Below, piece after piece: positions 9,469-19,314 of a stretch of 64,000 bases of DNA. The notes beneath the pieces were generated by a model. That model saw only the letters and a list, made by a program, of their open reading frames with translations. It searched no databases and was not told the origin of the DNA. A program made the position numbers and the translations under genes. Position 1 is the first letter of the stretch; each line of letters begins with the position of its first letter. Source of the DNA: Heyndrickxia shackletonii (GTDB lineage: Bacteria > Bacillota > Bacilli > Bacillales > Bacillaceae_C); the NCBI RefSeq assembly GCF_001420715.1, contig NZ_LJJC01000015.1, positions 522,242 to 586,241 on the forward strand. The letters are read 5' to 3'.

Positions 9469-9476
9469 CCGTTTGC
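9465..9476. promoter_or_regulatory. LacI-type operator 2, mdx-amylase divergent region
   Basis: GCAACCGTTTGC is a near-perfect LacI-family dyad (GCAANCGNTTGC) centred at 9470/9471. Its centre is 44 bp, about four helical turns, from operator 1, so two dimers would sit on one face of the DNA. It could serve both divergent transcripts. Confidence 0.65.
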
Positions 9477-9519
9477 ACAAAAAATTTTTTTATGATATTT
9501 TTACCTAAAAATACGATAA

Positions 9520-11295
<1,776 letters not shown>

Positions 11296-11360
11296 GATGT
11301 TGAATTTTCATGTTTACGGCGGTAATATTATGATATATTTTCCATAATAAGGAGTTCCAC

Positions 11361-11495
11361 ATGTTAAAAAAGAGAAAGAAAAATAAGGAGTCCTTTTTCA
11401 AAAGTATATTAGTAGAAATCATTGGGGAAATCATTGGGAATATCCTGACCGCTATTCCGAGAATGCTGTTTCATTTTTTTAAACATATTTTTTAA
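11361..11495 (+). CDS. Small amphipathic peptide, 44 residues, unknown function
   Basis: ATG at 11361 has a well-placed AAGGAG 7-8 bases upstream, and the frame ends at 11495 directly against a strong terminator, so it looks like a real small gene. The peptide begins MLKKRKKNKES (seven basic residues) and continues as a hydrophobic, probably helical segment rich in I, L and F with scattered H and K, ending FHFFKHIF. That shape suits a membrane-associated peptide. It may be cotranscribed with the amylase gene 65 bases upstream. I do not recognise a family; a toxin-like or membrane-regulator role is only a guess. Confidence 0.55.
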   Translation: MLKKRKKNKESFFKSILVEIIGEIIGNILTAIPRMLFHFFKHIF

Positions 11496-11497
11496 AA

Positions 11498-11530
11498 GCA
11501 ACCGGGGGCAATAAACCCCGGTTGTTTTAT
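11498..11530 (+). terminator. Strong terminator after the 44-residue peptide gene
   Basis: A 9-bp perfect stem CAACCGGGG / CCCCGGTTG with an 8-base loop, followed by TTTTATT. The upstream AAAA can extend the stem. It starts right after the peptide gene's stop. Confidence 0.9.
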
Positions 11531-11741
11531 TGACATTTTCCTCTACTTTTAAGAAGCAGAAAAAGAATTTCACCTTGTATGAAGCATCAAGATAAATAAA
11601 AGTATATCTAGCACTAGATGAACCGCAGCGGTTGGTCAATGTAAGTGAATATTACTTAATTTTGTGCAACTTATGCTTAAGGATTAATTTGGATATCATC
11701 ATTTAATACAGTTTCATAGTTTCTGATTTCATGTTCTGATC

Positions 11742-12125
11742 ACAATTTCGAATACGAGTTCCTACTCTATTGTTACCGTTTCCTTCGCCTTACCACGATT
11801 TCGGGCACGATTCTCTCTCTATTGTTACCGTTTCCTTCGTCTGACCACATTTTCGGGCACGATTTCCCCACTATTGTTACCGTTTCCTTTGCCTCACCAC
11901 GATTTCGGGCACGATTCTCTCTCTATTGTTACCGTATCCTTTGCCTATCCACGATTTTGGGCACGATTCTCTCTCTATTGTTACCGTTTCCTTCGTCTGA
12001 CCACATTTTCGGGCACGATTCCCCCACTATTGTTACCGTTTCCCACACCTTACCACGATTTCGGGCACGATTCTCTCTCTATTGTTACCGTATCCTTTGC
12101 CTATCCACGATTTTGGGCATTATTC
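11742..12125. repeat. 52-bp tandem repeat array (about seven units)
   Basis: Units start at 11794, 11846, 11898, 11950, 12002, 12054 and 12106, exactly 52 bases apart, with a degenerate unit from about 11742 and the last unit decaying. The consensus contains CACGATTTCGGGCACGATT, a TCTCTCTCT stretch and ATTGTTACCGTTTCC. Units alternate between two sub-types (for example CACGATTTC against CACATTTTC, CTCTCTCT against CCCCCACT), suggesting some higher-order duplication. Frames crossing the array are open but low-complexity; I see no coding signal. The stretch 11530-11742 before it shows nothing I recognise. Confidence 0.9.
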
Positions 12126-12192
12126 CTGTCTCGACTTATTATCTCCTAGAGAAAAAAGCGATCGGGTCCTCCCAATCGCCTTTCTTTCATTT

Positions 12193-12957
12193 TTATTTTT
12201 TCATTCCTGTATAAATAAGAATCGCATCACGCAAAAATTCCGCTGCACCTGATTGTACTTTGTTATAATAAGCTGCAAATCGTTCATCATCCACATACAT
12301 CTGCGCTAGCCCTGCATGTGCTTCTTTACTGTAACTTGCCCAAGTGTACCCTAACCATTTACGATGTAATTCCGCAGTTTTCTGTGCTAAATCACTTGCA
12401 GGATCTCCGGTGGCCATTGCCTCCTTTAAAGTCACAAGAACTTCCTCACCCAATTTTTCCAATTCTGCATATTGTTCTTTTGTTAGTCCTTTGATTTTTT
12501 GATTGGATTGGTCAATTGTCTCATCCCCATACTTGGCTCTAATTTCCGCTCCATATTTCTTTTCATTTTCTTCAATCATTTTTTGCTTAAAGCCTTCAAA
12601 TTTTTCTTTGTCTGACATGGTTATTCTCCCTTCTGTGACAGCTATTGTTTTATCTACATTGGAAATTAATTGATCTAGTTGCGCACGCTTTGCCAGAAGC
12701 TTTTCGCGGTGTTCCTTCAATGCATTGGTGCGGTCAAATGACGGATCAGTCATAATATTTTTGATATTTTCCAAACTGACTCCTAATTCTCTATAGAAAA
12801 GAATCTGCTGGAGACGATCAACCTCTCGAGGACCATAGATCCGATATCCGGATGAATTGATTCTTGCCGGCTTAAGAATCCCAATTTCATCGTAATATCT
12901 CAAAGTTCTCGTACTGATTCCGGCCAATTTCCCTAGTTTTTGCACTGTGTACTCCAC
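12193..12957 (-). CDS. MerR family regulator with TipAS-type ligand domain (Mta/TipAL-like)
   Basis: A 254-residue activator. Residues 1-70 are a MerR winged helix ('YTVQKLGKLAGISTRTLRYYDEIGIL', 'SGYRIYG'), then a coiled-coil dimer helix to about residue 115, then the all-alpha TipAS domain ('YGDETIDQSNQKIKGLTKEQ', 'AELHRKWLGYTW', 'MYVDDERFAAYY'). Family members (TipAL, Mta, SkgA) bind drugs or report stress and twist DNA to activate promoters with long spacers. Start is GTG at 12957 with AGGAGGG upstream. Its own promoter has the 19-bp spacer expected of MerR control, so it is probably autoregulated. Its other targets may lie outside the window. Confidence 0.9.
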   Translation of the reverse strand: MEYTVQKLGKLAGISTRTLRYYDEIGILKPARINSSGYRIYGPREVDRLQQILFYRELGVSLENIKNIMTDPSFDRTNALKEHREKLLAKRAQLDQLISNVDKTIAVTEGRITMSDKEKFEGFKQKMIEENEKKYGAEIRAKYGDETIDQSNQKIKGLTKEQYAELEKLGEEVLVTLKEAMATGDPASDLAQKTAELHRKWLGYTWASYSKEAHAGLAQMYVDDERFAAYYNKVQSGAAEFLRDAILIYTGMKK

Positions 12958-12980
12958 GTGTTATCCCTCCTGACAACATC

Positions 12981-13011
12981 AATATACACCTTTACGTAAC
13001 GTTAATGTAAA
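12981..13011 (-). promoter_or_regulatory. MerR-type promoter with 19-bp spacer
   Basis: On the minus strand TTTACA (13011-13006) and TATATT (12986-12981) are separated by exactly 19 bases that hold a dyad: TTTAC..AACGTT..GTAAA. MerR-family regulators act on such over-long spacers. It drives the MerR gene itself. Confidence 0.75.
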
Positions 13012-13123
13012 TAGGTTTGATGAAAAAAGTTATTTAAATGAAAATCATTGCGTTATTCTTAATATCGAAAATTCCAAATAGTATATAATTACCTTATCAT
13101 CAAAGGAATTGGGAGGAATTAAG

Positions 13124-13579
13124 TTGAAGCATGACATTAATGAAATGGAGATACACCGCCAGTATAAGGACGAAATTTTTCAGAAGTTAAAAATTGAACC
13201 TTATGCCCAGTTTTTAGGAATTGAATTAATAGAAATGGGTGAAGGAATGGCAGTTGCAGAGCTGGATGTAGCAGACCATATGGTAAATGCCCATGGAACC
13301 GTGCATGGAGCCATTATTTTCGCCATTGCTGATTTTGTGTTTGCAGTTGCCTGCAATTCTTACGGAAAAACATCAGTGGGGCTTTCCACTACCGTTAATT
13401 TTATGGCACCAGGTAAGAAAGGCTCCCGGTTAAAAGCAACTGCCATGGAAGAAAAACGAAACCACCGAACCGCTTGGTATAACATAAAAGTCGAAAGTGA
13501 CGGGGAATTGATTGCTACGATGGAAGCATTAGCTTATCGTAAAGATCATTATTTTGTCCCGGTTAAAGAAGAAAGCTGA
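13124..13579 (+). CDS. Hotdog-fold thioesterase (PaaI type)
   Basis: A 151-residue acyl-CoA thioesterase of the PaaI/4HBT family. The signature 'VNAHGTVHGAIIFAIADFVFAVACN' holds the conserved His-Gly and the catalytic Asp of this group, followed by 'LSTTVNFMAPGKKGSRLKATA'. Start is a TTG at 13124, 7 bases after GGGAGG; the TTG at 13109 would overlap that site. PaaI-type enzymes hydrolyse (hydroxy)phenylacetyl-CoA or other aryl/acyl-CoA esters; no phenylacetate genes lie nearby, so the substrate is open. It is divergent from the MerR gene. Confidence 0.88.
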   Translation: MKHDINEMEIHRQYKDEIFQKLKIEPYAQFLGIELIEMGEGMAVAELDVADHMVNAHGTVHGAIIFAIADFVFAVACNSYGKTSVGLSTTVNFMAPGKKGSRLKATAMEEKRNHRTAWYNIKVESDGELIATMEALAYRKDHYFVPVKEES

Positions 13580-13647
13580 GACTTTTGGAAGAAAAATCAA
13601 TTGACTAGATGATTAAATAGGCCTATCATTATACTTTGTGTATGTAA

Positions 13648-13690
13648 TACGTGGTTCGAAACCATCCCACGATAAAAAACTAAGGGAGAG
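13648..13690 (+). ncRNA. preQ1-I riboswitch upstream of queT
   Basis: CGTGG (13650-13654) pairs with CCACG (13667-13671) around a pyrimidine/A loop containing TTCGAAACCATC, followed by the conserved A-rich tail ATAAAAAACTAAGG. That is the class I preQ1 aptamer (GGTTC on the 5' side, AAAAAACTA in the tail). The tail runs directly into the AAGGGAG ribosome site of queT, so ligand binding should block translation. Confidence 0.88.
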
Positions 13691-13697
13691 AATTTAT

Positions 13698-14183
13698 ATG
13701 AAAGTTAAAACGCTTGTAGGGAATGGAATTGTCGCTGCCCTTTACATTGCTGTTTCGTTTTTTATTCAGCCATTTGGGTTTACGAATATTCAATTTCGTG
13801 TTTCTGAAATGTTTAATCATTTAGTTGTATTTAATAAAAAGTTCATCTATGGTGTTTTATTAGGTGTATTTCTTACGAATCTATTTTTATCACCGATGCG
13901 GGCCTATGATCTTGTTTTCGGATTTGGGCAATCGATTATATCATTACTGATTACGATCCTTGTTAGCCGCTTTATCAAAAATATTTGGACTCGTATGATC
14001 GTGAATACGATTGTATTTACCATTACCATGTTCTTAATTGCAATAGAACTTCATTTAGCCTTCCAATTGCCATTTTTATTTACTTGGCTTACAACAGCTA
14101 TTGGAGAATTTGTTGTAATGGCAATCGGTGCACCAATTATGTATCTACTAAACCAACGCATACACTTTGAAAAGAGAGTTTAA
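13698..14183 (+). CDS. queT: QueT family queuosine-precursor transporter
   Basis: A 161-residue integral membrane protein with about five helices, of the QueT (DUF988) family: 'QPFGFTNIQFRVSEMFNHLVVFN' and 'GVLLGVFLTNLFLSP' are typical. QueT is the S component of an ECF transporter for queuosine precursors (preQ0/preQ1) and needs the shared ECF module encoded elsewhere. ATG at 13698 follows AAGGGAGAG. The preQ1-I riboswitch overlapping that ribosome site independently supports the assignment. Confidence 0.92.
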   Translation: MKVKTLVGNGIVAALYIAVSFFIQPFGFTNIQFRVSEMFNHLVVFNKKFIYGVLLGVFLTNLFLSPMRAYDLVFGFGQSIISLLITILVSRFIKNIWTRMIVNTIVFTITMFLIAIELHLAFQLPFLFTWLTTAIGEFVVMAIGAPIMYLLNQRIHFEKRV

Positions 14184-14187
14184 TATA

Positions 14188-14202
14188 TGGTGTCAAGCAC
14201 CA
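14188..14202. repeat. Short palindromic repeat TGGTGTCAAGCACCA
   Basis: A TGGTG/CACCA stem around TCAAG. It shares GGTGTCANGCACC with copies at 39424-39462 and 41064-41082. Confidence 0.6.
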
Positions 14203-14205
14203 AAA

Positions 14206-14238
14206 TAAAAATCGGCAGCCAAAAGCTGCCGATTTTTT
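14206..14238. terminator. Bidirectional terminator between queT and the MFS gene
   Basis: A perfect 13-bp stem AAAAATCGGCAGC / GCTGCCGATTTTT with a short loop. A-rich and T-rich flanks serve both converging genes. Confidence 0.9.
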
Positions 14239-15431
14239 TACATATTCTGAGTTGCTGGAACGACATCCAAGCTTTTCTTTCTTCCGAATAATAACGTGTA
14301 CACAATTAGTAAGGCAACTAAACAGAAGATGGAAAAACCATAGATGAAATGATAACCCGTATATGAAGCTAATAATCCTAACCCCGTGGATCCGATTGCC
14401 ATCCCCAAGTCCATAGAGGAGAAATACATAGCATTTGCCGTACCTTGCTTATCCTTCGTTACGATGCTGACTGCAATTGCTTGAAGGGTAGGTGTTACGG
14501 TTCCGTACGCAATCCCGTAGAATAATCCTGCTAAGAGCAATGTCCATGAGCTATGTGTGATTGCTAATAGGAAGAGTCCGATAATACCGCACACAGTGGA
14601 AGGATAAATAATTAGTTTATGGCCAAATGTGTCAAACAAACGTCCGGATATCGGACGTGCAACTACCATAACAATTGCCATCACTAAGAAAAATAATGAA
14701 ACTGACCCACTAATATTCTCTTCCTTGCCAAGCTCCCTTAAGAAGCTGATAACGCCCCCTAAAGTAATCGTAAAAAAGGCTGTTAAAATACATGGAATAA
14801 AGGCTGTCTTATCAAATGCGTATTTTTTGAATGCGCCTTTTTCCATCTTTTTAGGAGCTGCTGCAGATTGCGGCTTCTTAATAGTAAAGCTGAGAATCAA
14901 TGTAATAACCGCTAATAAAGCAGAAATAATCAATAATAGATTAAAAGAAAAATATTGGAGAACTGCAAGACCAAGCATCGGTCCCATACTTGTACCTACA
15001 CTAGTTGCTAAACCGTAATATCCAATACCTTCCCCAAGCTTTTTCTTCGGAATAATATTCGTTGCCATAGTGGCAAGAATCGTAGACATAATCCCGAAGC
15101 CAATCCCATGAAAAATTCTTAAAAGGATTAAAAAGGAAATCGATTCCTGGCCATAGCTTAATCCTACGGTAATGGCAACAAAGGCAAAGGAAAAAATACT
15201 CATCATTTTAATATTGATCTGATGTATTAAGGATCCGATGAATGGGCGTGTGCAAATTGCGGCCAACATGAAGACAGTGGTCATTAGACCCCCTTCTGTC
15301 GGATTGTCTTTTACTTCCGTAATAAAAGCCGGAAATCCTGCTGTAAGTAATTGCAGACATAGGAAAAATAAAAAAGCCATTATCACAATGGCGACAAACT
15401 GTTTTGTCCACAACCTAGATGAATCATTCAT
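14238..15431 (-). CDS. MFS transporter (drug-efflux-like)
   Basis: A 397-residue major facilitator with 12 predicted helices. The loop motif 'PFIGSLIHQINIK' after helix 2, the motif-C-like 'GYYGLATSVGTSMGPMLGL' in helix 5 and the repeat of motif A ('ARPISGRLFDTFGHK') in the second half point to an antiporter-type (DHA1) efflux pump. It lies 18 bases downstream of a MarR-type regulator in the same direction, a standard regulator-pump operon. AAGGAA precedes the ATG. The substrate is unknown. Confidence 0.88.
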   Translation of the reverse strand: MNDSSRLWTKQFVAIVIMAFLFFLCLQLLTAGFPAFITEVKDNPTEGGLMTTVFMLAAICTRPFIGSLIHQINIKMMSIFSFAFVAITVGLSYGQESISFLILLRIFHGIGFGIMSTILATMATNIIPKKKLGEGIGYYGLATSVGTSMGPMLGLAVLQYFSFNLLLIISALLAVITLILSFTIKKPQSAAAPKKMEKGAFKKYAFDKTAFIPCILTAFFTITLGGVISFLRELGKEENISGSVSLFFLVMAIVMVVARPISGRLFDTFGHKLIIYPSTVCGIIGLFLLAITHSSWTLLLAGLFYGIAYGTVTPTLQAIAVSIVTKDKQGTANAMYFSSMDLGMAIGSTGLGLLASYTGYHFIYGFSIFCLVALLIVYTLLFGRKKSLDVVPATQNM

Positions 15432-15449
15432 TGATAAAATTCCTTCTTT

Positions 15450-15899
15450 CTAGTTGTTTTCTTGCTCTAGTAGTGTATCGATATTCTCTTCAAGTAAAAG
15501 CAATACTTCTTGATAAACCGCAAGCGATTTTTCGTCGATACCGTTGATTATTTTGGTAAAAATATCCTCCGAATATGGAGCAACTTTCTTCGTAAGATCC
15601 ATTCCGCTTTCCGTAATCGCAATAAGGTACGAGCGTCGGTCTGTGGGATTTGCGATCCTCTTAACAAAATCATGCTTCTCAAGCAAATCAAGGATTTTAG
15701 TGAGTGTTGCTTGATCCTTATCTGCGAGCTCAGATAATTCCTTTTGGGAGATTCGGTCCGACTCACTTAATGTCCTTAACACACTCCATTGTTCGGTTGT
15801 AATATTGAACGGTTTTAGATAAAGGTTCAATATTCGACTCATTTTTTTACTAGTACGAACAGAAGCTGATCCAATTGACTTATCCATTGATATCACCAT
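15450..15899 (-). CDS. MarR family transcriptional regulator
   Basis: A 149-residue winged-helix regulator: 'LKPFNITTEQWSVLRTLSESDRISQKELSELADKDQATLTKILDLLEKHDFVKRI' with the wing 'NPTDRRSYLIAIT'. I use the ATG at 15899 because AAGGAGA lies 8 bases before it; an upstream in-frame ATG at 15923 lacks a site. It heads the operon with the MFS pump and probably represses both. A palindrome TTGTATACAA at 15966-15975 upstream is a candidate operator. Confidence 0.9.
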   Translation of the reverse strand: MVISMDKSIGSASVRTSKKMSRILNLYLKPFNITTEQWSVLRTLSESDRISQKELSELADKDQATLTKILDLLEKHDFVKRIANPTDRRSYLIAITESGMDLTKKVAPYSEDIFTKIINGIDEKSLAVYQEVLLLLEENIDTLLEQENN

Positions 15900-15965
15900 A
15901 GAGAGATTCTCCTTTATGAGCATATAATTTATTATATAATAACATAATATATGTGTAAATATAAT

Positions 15966-15975
15966 TTGTATACAA
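15966..15975. promoter_or_regulatory. Candidate MarR operator TTGTATACAA
   Basis: A perfect 10-bp palindrome in AT-rich DNA about 70 bases upstream of the MarR start. MarR proteins bind such short dyads; the assignment rests on position only. Confidence 0.35.
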
Positions 15976-16117
15976 GTTAATTAGTATATGACACCACTAT
16001 TGAAGTTTCCATTTCGTATAGAATATACGTTGTTGAGTCATCATAGGTTTATGAAATTATTGTATGTGGTAAACGTTGCTGCATGAATGGAGCATCTCAT
16101 TAAATTGGAGGAAAAAA

Positions 16118-17299
16118 ATGAAATACGTTATTGCTATCATTGGCTTGCTGGTCGTTTTAGGATTAGCCTTACTAGCAAGCAACAACAAGAAACAAGTTCG
16201 CTACCGGCCTATTATTCTGATGATTGTCATTCAAATCATCTTAGCGGCACTTTTGCTTAATACTGAATTTGGGTTAATTTTCATTAAGTGGATCGCTAAT
16301 ATTTTTGTGAAGCTGCTCGATTATGCTCAACAAGGCATTTCGTTTGTGTTTGGAGGAATCGCCAATAAAGGAGAATCTCCTTTCTTCTTAAATGTTTTAC
16401 TGCCGATTGTATTTATATCTGTATTAATTGGGATTTTCCAATACTTGCGTATCCTTCCTCTCATTATGAGGGGGATTGGATTTGTGTTGAGTAAAGTAAA
16501 TGGGATGGGAAAATTGGAATCGTATAATGCAGTTGCTTCCTTAATGGTTGGGCAATCAGAAGTGTTCATTACGGTAAAAAAACAATTAAGCCATTTGCCC
16601 GCACACCGATTATATACCCTGTGCGCCTCGGCGATGTCAACGGTATCCATGTCTATCGTTGGAGCGTATATGACGATGATTCAGCCAAAATATGTCGTGA
16701 CCGCACTCATCCTAAATTTATTTGGAGGATTTATTATTTCATCCATCATCAATCCTTATAGGGTCGACAGCAAAGAAGATATCTTGGAAATTCAAGAAGA
16801 AGAAAAGCAAAGTTTTTTCGAAATGCTTGGCGAATATATTTTAGATGGATTTAAGGTTGCTATTATTGTTGGAGCAATGTTGATTGGATTTGTAGCCTTA
16901 ATGGCGGCGATTAATAATGTTTTTAGTTTGTTTTTTGGCATATCCTTCCAGCAAATTCTAGGCTATATTTTCTCACCATTTGCTTTTTTAATGGGGATCC
17001 CCGGATCAGAGATGGTGAAAGCTGGTGGAATTATGGCTACAAAGCTTGTTACAAATGAATTTGTCGCTATGATAGATTTAACAAAAATTCAGGCAAGTTT
17101 TAGCCCAAGATCCTTAGGAATTATCTCTGTCTTTCTCGTTTCCTTTGCGAACTTCTCTTCTATCGGAATCATAGCAGGTGCAGTAAAAGGATTGAGCGAG
17201 AAACAAGGAAACACCGTTGCTCGCTTCGGGTTAAAATTGCTGTATGGGGCTACTTTGGTTAGTGTTTTGTCAGCTATTATTGTTAGTTTTGTCTTATAA
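16118..17299 (+). CDS. nupC: Concentrative nucleoside transporter NupC (copy 1)
   Basis: A 393-residue H+/nucleoside symporter of the CNT family. Landmarks are '[31 protein letters not shown]', '[17 protein letters not shown]', '[15 protein letters not shown]' and the C-terminal '[19 protein letters not shown]'. ATG at 16118 follows TTGGAGG; earlier in-frame starts lack a site. It is very like the second copy at 59183-60361, which lies in the deo operon. This copy stands alone and has no purine riboswitch or recognisable regulator site upstream, so it may have different control or nucleoside preference. Confidence 0.92.
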   Translation: MKYVIAIIGLLVVLGLALLASNNKKQVRYRPIILMIVIQIILAALLLNTEFGLIFIKWIANIFVKLLDYAQQGISFVFGGIANKGESPFFLNVLLPIVFISVLIGIFQYLRILPLIMRGIGFVLSKVNGMGKLESYNAVASLMVGQSEVFITVKKQLSHLPAHRLYTLCASAMSTVSMSIVGAYMTMIQPKYVVTALILNLFGGFIISSIINPYRVDSKEDILEIQEEEKQSFFEMLGEYILDGFKVAIIVGAMLIGFVALMAAINNVFSLFFGISFQQILGYIFSPFAFLMGIPGSEMVKAGGIMATKLVTNEFVAMIDLTKIQASFSPRSLGIISVFLVSFANFSSIGIIAGAVKGLSEKQGNTVARFGLKLLYGATLVSVLSAIIVSFVL

Positions 17300-17307
17300 G
17301 TATCAGA

Positions 17308-17340
17308 AAAACACCTGCCTTTCATCAAAGACAGGTGTTT
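17308..17340. terminator. Bidirectional terminator between nupC and the Tet(M)-like gene
   Basis: AAACACCTG / CAGGTGTTT, a 9-bp stem with a 14-base loop; the minus-strand reading ends in GTGTTTTTCT. It serves the two converging genes. Confidence 0.75.
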
Positions 17341-17346
17341 CCTATG

Positions 17347-19314
17347 TTAAATGGTTCGCATCACATGCATTAAATATTCTTTTCGATTTAATGGATTATA
17401 ATCTACCCGTTTTCTTGTCGGATAATCATTCTCCATTTTTTTATATCCAAAAGGCTTTGTCATAAAAATACCTTCACCTTCTGTAAAAGAATTCAGACCT
17501 CTCTTAAACTTATCCGTTACAGCCATAGGCAAGGTTCCCTTTAAGATAAACATCTCTTCGCTAGCAATGGGTTCCTCAAATTCTGCTTGAAGAGCCGATA
17601 ATTTAAACATTGCTGTACTGATGCTGCCGACCGGAACCGTTAATTCAAATTCATTCATAGGTTCATATACATTTGTACCTGCATTTTGCAATGCCTCCAT
17701 TAAGACGAGAGGGACTAAATTTCTGAAATCAGCCGCTGTAGTGACAGGACTTGCATATCCTGAATGAGTGAGTGTAATAACAATATCGGTGACTTCCCAC
17801 CCGTATAAACCTTGTTGTAAAACCTCATATACCGTATCTTCTATTGCTTTATGGAATGACAGCGGCAAAGATCCTAATTCAACCTCTAGCTGATAGGTCA
17901 CACCGCTTCCAATTTTCCCTGGTTCAATTCGGAATCCGATTGTTGCGTAAAATGGGTTACCTGGAGCTCCCATTATTTCGTAAGCTAAACCAGTGCCTTT
18001 TGGTTTTTCTATACATACAATTCGGGTTTCTGAAAATGAAACTTCCAAATGGTATTGTTCCTTTAAAGTATTCTCTACCACTTCTTTTTGGACTTCTCCA
18101 AACAGCCGAATATAAAGTTCATGGTGAAAATCATCTTTTATCACTTGTATGAGCGGATCTTCTTCGGCAAGGTATTGAAGAGCTTGGTATAGCTGATGAC
18201 TTTTTTCCTTATGGATTGCTTCAATTCGCGTCTCCAGCTGTGGACTTACGAATCGAATGTCTACGATGTGATCGGACCACTCTCCAACAACATCTCCAAT
18301 TCTGATATTTCTTAGTCCCCATACTTTGCCAAAATCCCCAGCAACAACTTTTTGAGATTGAACACAGCTTCCTTCCTGAAAGAGCTGAAGTTTTTTAATT
18401 TTATCCGAATATGTCTCGATTTCCCCTTCCAACTTTTTACGATTTATATTCACATAGTCCCTGACATTCAAGCTTCCAGAATACACCCGTACATAAGCTA
18501 TTTTTTCTCCGGATGGTTCTCGTTCTATTTTAAATACCACCCCGGATAAAGGTGTATCACCCCCGCCATGATTAGCCGGAAACATATCAGCGACACCTTC
18601 AAGCAACTCCTGTACTCCAATACCTGTCATGGCTGATCCAAAAAAGACAGGATATAGCTTTGCTTCTCTTACTTGTTTCCTCAATGCACCAAAGACCATA
18701 CTTTCCGATATTTTTTCTCCGTTAACATACGATTCAAGCATGACATCATCATTCATGGCAACTATTTCGATCATTTCCTCAAGAAAATCCTTCTCAAAAC
18801 GCTTTGCAACTATTTGCGCTTCTTTCGTTCCTATATTTTCAACAGTGTATAAAGGAATAATATTCTCCGTTAGCTTTCCCTTTATTTTCTCGAGTAAAGA
18901 AGCAGATTGTGCTCCCTTACGATCAATTTTATTGATAAATAGAATGGTCGGGATTTCAAGTTTCTTTAAAATGGACATCAGGATTTTCGTTTGTGCTTGT
19001 ATCCCTTCAACGGCAGAAATGACCAAAATGGCTCCATCTAAAACAGAGAAGGAACGCTCGACCTCTGCAATAAAGTCCGCATGTCCTGGTGTATCAATTA
19101 GATTCACTTTTTTATACTTCAACATAAAGGAAACGACCGATGCTTTAATCGTAATGCCTCTTCTTTTTTCCAATTCTAATGTGTCTGTTTGGGTATTTCC
19201 TTCGTCGACTTTGCCTATTTCGTCGATGACATTAGTTTCAAATAAGATTCGTTCAGTCAAACTCGTCTTTCCAGCGTCTACATGCGCTACAATTCCAATA
19301 TTTATTATGTTCAT
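17347..19314 (-). CDS. Tet(M)-like ribosomal protection GTPase (EF-G paralogue)
   Basis: A 655-residue translational GTPase. G motifs are intact: 'AHVDAGKTSLTE', 'RRGITIKA', 'DTPGHADF', 'NKID'. The rest follows the ribosomal-protection layout, including a domain IV segment 'HSGYASPVTTAADFRNLVPLVLMEAL' like the Tet(M) region that reaches the decoding site. Length is close to Tet(M) (about 640). It diverges from classical Tet(M)/(O) in several places, no mobile element or Tet(M)-type leader is visible, and neighbours are ordinary chromosomal genes, so it looks like a resident homologue. Whether it protects against tetracycline is unknown. GAGGA precedes the ATG. Confidence 0.85.
   Translation of the reverse strand: MNIINIGIVAHVDAGKTSLTERILFETNVIDEIGKVDEGNTQTDTLELEKRRGITIKASVVSFMLKYKKVNLIDTPGHADFIAEVERSFSVLDGAILVISAVEGIQAQTKILMSILKKLEIPTILFINKIDRKGAQSASLLEKIKGKLTENIIPLYTVENIGTKEAQIVAKRFEKDFLEEMIEIVAMNDDVMLESYVNGEKISESMVFGALRKQVREAKLYPVFFGSAMTGIGVQELLEGVADMFPANHGGGDTPLSGVVFKIEREPSGEKIAYVRVYSGSLNVRDYVNINRKKLEGEIETYSDKIKKLQLFQEGSCVQSQKVVAGDFGKVWGLRNIRIGDVVGEWSDHIVDIRFVSPQLETRIEAIHKEKSHQLYQALQYLAEEDPLIQVIKDDFHHELYIRLFGEVQKEVVENTLKEQYHLEVSFSETRIVCIEKPKGTGLAYEIMGAPGNPFYATIGFRIEPGKIGSGVTYQLEVELGSLPLSFHKAIEDTVYEVLQQGLYGWEVTDIVITLTHSGYASPVTTAADFRNLVPLVLMEALQNAGTNVYEPMNEFELTVPVGSISTAMFKLSALQAEFEEPIASEEMFILKGTLPMAVTDKFKRGLNSFTEGEGIFMTKPFGYKKMENDYPTRKRVDYNPLNRKEYLMHVMRTI

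Noticed and set aside
11742-12125. CRISPR array
   Set aside because: Units are directly contiguous with no unique spacers, and no cas gene lies nearby; same for the arrays at 51087 and 56785.
11822-12214. Open frames of 91-130 residues across the 52-bp array
   Set aside because: Composition follows the repeat in every frame, there is no ribosome site, and the frame persists only because 52-bp units lack stops; not a gene.
13031-13060. Fur box before the thioesterase gene (AATGAAAATCATT)
   Set aside because: Only one short dyad of the 7-1-7 pattern fits; the neighbouring genes have no iron link.
15976-16117. Purine riboswitch before nupC copy 1
   Set aside because: A small hairpin CGTATA..TATACG is present but the conserved purine aptamer core is absent.
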